A stretch of 64,000 nucleotides of DNA from Nostoc sp. FACHB-892 (lineage in GTDB: Bacteria; Cyanobacteriota; Cyanobacteriia; Cyanobacteriales; Nostocaceae): assembly GCF_014698795.1 (NCBI RefSeq), contig NZ_JACJTR010000015.1, positions 62,001 through 126,000 of the forward strand, read 5' to 3'. The notes under the pieces are model-generated. The model made no database searches, was not told the origin of the DNA, and worked only from the letters and a program-made list of their open reading frames with translations. Both the position numbers and the translations under genes were made by a program. This document shows positions 61,166 through 64,000 of the stretch, piece after piece; within the stretch, counting starts at the first letter, position 1; each line of letters begins with the position of its first letter.

Positions 61166-61744
61166 TTAGGGCCGGTTAATCCGATTCAGTAGCCATAGTG
61201 ATGCAATAAGCCCTGCAAAATGTGCTGAAACAGTGTTGGTGTTTGCCTGTACCACAAGCATATCTAGACCGCTAATAATCCGGGTAGGGTCAAAAAATTG
61301 GGTAGTTATAGCTTGGGGTGATATGGATCTTGCTACCAGTGTACCAACGATCGCTTGCGCCCCCAAAAGAGTTACCAGCGTTCCCCCTAAATTCAGCCAC
61401 AGCCCTAAGCGTAATACTTGCACAGTCTCGCTTTTCCGAGGGCGGTTACTGGGATTCGAGGATTCCAATTGCTTGCCAATTCTAGTGTAACGATAAGCTA
61501 AATAAATGCCCCCACCCAAAATAACCAGTCCACAAATTGCTAAAAATACACCAAAGCCAGTCCCAGGATTATTACTAGAACTGCCACTTCTTTGATTAAA
61601 GATGGCGAACAGCAACACAATTATGCTAGAAACAACGCCTAGTACTAGCTGAATCCAAAAGCTAATCCAACCTGTAAGGCGAAAAGTTTGGGCAATTGCC
61701 CGGAGAGTTGAGGAAGATGATGGAGCATCGGGAGTCTGTGACAT
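61166..61744 (-). CDS. DUF3611 family membrane protein
   Basis: The preferred ATG at 61744 gives 192 residues. After a short Ser-rich start comes FRLTGWISFWIQLVLGVVSS, the typical DUF3611 opening, and four membrane helices in all. Members are conserved in cyanobacteria and plastids, with no firm function. The frame extends a further 13 codons upstream. Confidence 0.88.
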   Translation of the reverse strand: MSQTPDAPSSSSTLRAIAQTFRLTGWISFWIQLVLGVVSSIIVLLFAIFNQRSGSSSNNPGTGFGVFLAICGLVILGGGIYLAYRYTRIGKQLESSNPSNRPRKSETVQVLRLGLWLNLGGTLVTLLGAQAIVGTLVARSISPQAITTQFFDPTRIISGLDMLVVQANTNTVSAHFAGLIASLWLLNRINRP

Positions 61745-61783
61745 ACTGATCACTAATGTGCTGGGCGCTTGATTAAAGGACAC

Positions 61784-62487
61784 GGGGACAAGGAGAACTT
61801 TGTTGAGAAGTTATCACACTCCGCGTCTCTGGCTCTCCGAGAACACCAATTCAGTAATCCTGGAAGAACCTTTCCCTCAACCCTACAAGGGTTGTAAGCT
61901 AGGGGGTTACGTTTTTGATTCCTGAATAGATGCTCTAGTCTTTGCGTCTTCTTTGATCAATTTACTATCACATATACCAAATGGGACAAGAGATTATCTT
62001 GTCCAGCCAATCAGCAATGGTTACTACTTAAATAAATATGTCCAAAGGCATAGCAGCTTTAATCCAGGCATATTCCTTAGCTTAAGCTTTTAGAATCTGC
62101 ATTGAGAAAATCACTGTAAAACAAAGTGTTTATTAAGTTCTACAGACAAAATAGCATTTTACCTGTAAAATTTCTTCGATGGCATTTTATTGCTTAAGCA
62201 GTTCTAACTAGCTCGGCATCACTTAACACCAAGGCAGTGGCCTTGCCACTGTCTGTTCGCTCCTCACCACACCGTATCGAGCTTGAGTAGGGGTACATTC
62301 TTTTATGCCCCTAAAACTCGCAAACTCGTCCCACAACTTCACAGGTGTGGGTAATTATTTCGTATTTACGCTTTGGAAATCTATTCTAAGTAGTTTTCTG
62401 TACTGTGTTTGCTTAGTTGCATCACTGTATACTGACTACAAGAATTGTAGACCGACCCTAAGGCATTTTTTTAGCCATTCACTAACC
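61784..62487. other. Long intergenic region before the PadR gene
   Basis: Mostly AT-rich sequence. A hairpin is formed by GGCAGTGGC (62233-62241) and GCCACTGTC (62245-62253) with a CTT loop and one G-T pair. The frame of the PadR gene stays open back to 62305 but reads unlike any family. No RNA gene is recognised. Confidence 0.5.
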
Positions 62488-62835
62488 ATGAAACTTGAGG
62501 ATATATATCAATTCTTTGAGAATCCTCCGCCAACTTACCTTTGTCAGGAAGTAGCAGTTTGTTACATACTGTCTGTTTTGTTACAAGGTGAATCCTACGG
62601 AACCGAGTTGATTGAGCAATTAGAAACTGAATATCCAACCTATAGGCTTTCGGATACCGTACTTTATAGTGCAATCAAATTTCTGGAAGACCAAAGGGCA
62701 ATCACTGGATATTGGAAGAAACTGGAAGGACGAGGACGCCCTAGGCGGATGTACCAAGTTTCTCCAGAATGGCAAGTTCAAGCGCAAGAGTTAGCTTTTC
62801 AATGGCTTGATTACATCAACAGGAAGACAAAGTAA
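62488..62835 (+). CDS. PadR-family transcriptional regulator
   Basis: The 115-residue protein is a single PadR winged helix: EVAVCYILSVLLQGESYGTE, LSDTVLYSAIKFLEDQRAIT and the wing GRGRPRRMYQVSPEW. Its length and MKLEDIYQFF start recall the cyanobacterial clock-related PadR protein Pex, but the match is by eye only. ATG 62488 is chosen. The next gene follows after 52 bases on the same strand. Confidence 0.85.
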   Translation: MKLEDIYQFFENPPPTYLCQEVAVCYILSVLLQGESYGTELIEQLETEYPTYRLSDTVLYSAIKFLEDQRAITGYWKKLEGRGRPRRMYQVSPEWQVQAQELAFQWLDYINRKTK

Positions 62836-62887
62836 CGAATGATTGATAATGAATAAGTCTCCTCCAGTCAAACAGTAACAATTAGTT

Positions 62888-63418
62888 ATGGATACTGCTA
62901 TTCTGCCATCTACGTTCCTGCTAACCTTGTTGTTATCGGTTGGGCTGTTTTTCTTTATTCGTGCCTCGACTAAAGACCGCATAGAAACAGCGCAACTGGT
63001 ATCTGAGCAAGACGAAGCTGCTTTAATGTCTCAATTACAAGAGTATTTTCGCTCACGGTCTTACCGAGTGGCAGAGGTAGACCGAGAACAAAACAAAGTG
63101 ACTTTTGAAGGTAATGTTCGCCCCAGTTGGTTCTTAGCTATATTTTTAACTCTGCTGGCAGCGACTGGTATTGTTTGTCTATCACTAGTCGTGTATCTGC
63201 TTTTTCCTAACCTCAGTACCTTTGTTCTGGCTATGGTACTGCTGTCGCCTTTAAGTGGCCTATTTTATTGGAAAAAATCTGGGAGACTTGAGAAGGTGTC
63301 GCTCAAAGTAGAAACAACTCAGAGCAAACAAACCCCCTCAAGTAAAATCACTGTAGTTGCCCATCGGGATGAACTGGGCGAGTTACAGAGAACTCTACAG
63401 CTCAAGGCTGGGGAATAA
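62888..63418 (+). CDS. CCB2/CCB4-like cofactor assembly factor of complex C
   Basis: The 176-residue protein has an N-terminal membrane helix (STFLLTLLLSVGLFFFI), a soluble segment with EYFRSRSYRVAEVDREQNKV and TFEGNVRPSWFLAIFL, two more helices (LTLLAATGIVCLSLVVYLLF and FVLAMVLLSPLSGLF) and a polar tail. This matches the family named after chloroplast CCB2/CCB4, which help attach haem c(i) to cytochrome b6 of the b6f complex. Confidence 0.8.
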   Translation: MDTAILPSTFLLTLLLSVGLFFFIRASTKDRIETAQLVSEQDEAALMSQLQEYFRSRSYRVAEVDREQNKVTFEGNVRPSWFLAIFLTLLAATGIVCLSLVVYLLFPNLSTFVLAMVLLSPLSGLFYWKKSGRLEKVSLKVETTQSKQTPSSKITVVAHRDELGELQRTLQLKAGE

Positions 63419-63868
63419 TTTTTGGTTTTTATGACCATCTATTAACTATGATATGCAGACTTCTGACCTGACCTACTCTTTAGGCAATGGAAAGTAGGAA
63501 GGAGGAAATCAAGACTTCTGCTTTGTCAGTTTTCCCCACAACTTTTGTCGTGGGGAAAAATTTAAATTCATTAACTTAAATTTGTTGACAGAGCTTGGTT
63601 AACAATTCACGGCATAAGAGCACAACTTCACTAGCGCTTTTGGACGCGCTTGGCTTTATACCCACTCCCTTCTGCATCGTCAAAATAGCATCAATCCATG
63701 CAAGATAGCGTGGTTTGAGACAAATTAACTTTCCAACTACCTGGACTAGCCTTAAAAAGCAAATCAACTCCAAACTAAAAAAAGATTAAATTCTGCATAA
63801 ACTTAGCAATTTTGCCAGTTAATGATAGTCAGGAGCCATATTCAATGCGTATGATGACCGTTTATGGT
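63419..63868. other. Intergenic region between convergent genes
   Basis: Apart from the hairpin at 63530-63559 I see no supported feature. A 65-codon frame on the minus strand (63576-63773) contains repeat-like DNA around GCGCTTTTGGACGCGCTTGG and is not called. Confidence 0.5.
63530..63559. terminator. Bidirectional hairpin after the CCB-like gene
   Basis: TTTTCCCCAC (63530-63539) and GTGGGGAAAA (63550-63559) form a perfect 10-bp stem with a 10-base loop, and A/T-rich sequence follows on the plus strand. It lies between convergent genes and could end transcription from both sides. Confidence 0.6.
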
Positions 63869-64000
63869 TCACCGACTAGCTAAAGCAAGAGGTTCTTGAC
63901 CTGGCGAGGGTTCTAATACCCTTAAGCTAGGAAACAAGAAATGGTTTTCCTCTACGTATTGAGCACCAAACAGTCCCTTTTCTGCCCAGAAATAACGATC
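63869..64000 (-). CDS. 3' end of an unidentified gene cut by the window edge
   Basis: From the edge the minus strand is open for 43 codons, reading DRYFWAEKGLFGAQYVEENH, then FPSLRVLEPSPGQEPLAL, before TGA at 63869-63871. The composition is clearly protein-like. The family cannot be named from this tail. Confidence 0.6.
   Translation of the reverse strand, partial: DRYFWAEKGLFGAQYVEENHFLFPSLRVLEPSPGQEPLALASR

Noticed and set aside
62305..62487. 61-residue N-terminal extension of the PadR regulator
   Set aside because: It has no similarity to a known domain, and the PadR fold begins at MKLEDIYQFF from ATG 62488.
63576..63773. 65-codon frame on the minus strand
   Set aside because: Partly repeat-like DNA, no start signal, no recognisable family.
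1..64000. GCGATCGC octamers as operator sites
   Set aside because: They are the HIP1 repeats common in cyanobacterial genomes and occur inside and outside genes without relation to promoters.

Overview
The window looks like chromosomal DNA of a filamentous, Nostoc-type cyanobacterium. GCGATCGC (HIP1) octamers are frequent, many intergenic regions carry 7-base tandem repeats of the kind common in heterocyst-forming cyanobacteria, and the gene content fits: the fbp-tal-zwf-opcA cluster, a CoaR/CoaT cobalt efflux pair, two-partner-secretion haemagglutinin-like proteins, CHAT and WD40-STAND proteins, DUF3611, DUF3598 and a CCB2/CCB4-like factor. No rRNA or tRNA gene was recognised.

Layout. 1-7.4 kb: an RND efflux pump, then the cobalt exporter CoaT (minus) and its MerR/CobH-type sensor CoaR (plus). 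A STAS-like DUF4325 gene and a broken PIN-like gene sit between them, and a strong dyad with MerR-type promoter spacing lies in the divergent region. 7.7-22.3 kb: surface and envelope genes. These are a phosphate-binding-protein-like domain fused through a membrane segment to two DUF4912 domains, a secreted TPR-CHAT protease-like protein, two related haemagglutinin-like exoproteins flanking an RTX-type calcium-binding protein, and a short protein with a double-glycine-like leader. 22.3-29.2 kb: repeats, then fbp, tal, zwf and opcA (oxidative pentose phosphate pathway and its redox control), closed by a strong terminator. 29.3-31.3 kb: a BrnT/BrnA toxin-antitoxin pair and cobyrinate a,c-diamide synthase. 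31.7-35.4 kb: a complete pqqABCDE set for pyrroloquinoline quinone, with an unusually long PqqA and a 21-base repeat array between pqqD and pqqE.

35.4-41.0 kb: housekeeping and small regulatory genes, including RecJ, two GNAT enzymes, a cyclic-nucleotide-binding protein and a PD-(D/E)XK nuclease. 41.2-46.7 kb: an AT-rich island with two adjacent TIR-domain genes, one TIR-SLOG and one TIR-membrane-WG-SH3, followed by an integrase tail and a MITE-like element. 46.9-50.5 kb: a STAND protein (HTH, NB-ARC, 14 near-identical WD40 blades). 50.5-64 kb: mostly core genes (def, ftsX, aat, rpsN, nth, rseP, serS, a PadR regulator, a CCB-like factor). A small toxin-antitoxin cluster with a broken hicB and a HEPN/zinc-ribbon protein interrupts them at 53.2-55.5 kb.

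The most notable parts are the PQQ operon, rare as far as I know in cyanobacteria, and the TIR/SLOG/WG plus STAND-WD40 block, which resembles a defence island. A third theme is short repeats: heptamers sit directly against start codons or inside reading frames, and 21-base arrays occur at three loci. All functions are inferred from sequence motifs read by eye; no database search was run.
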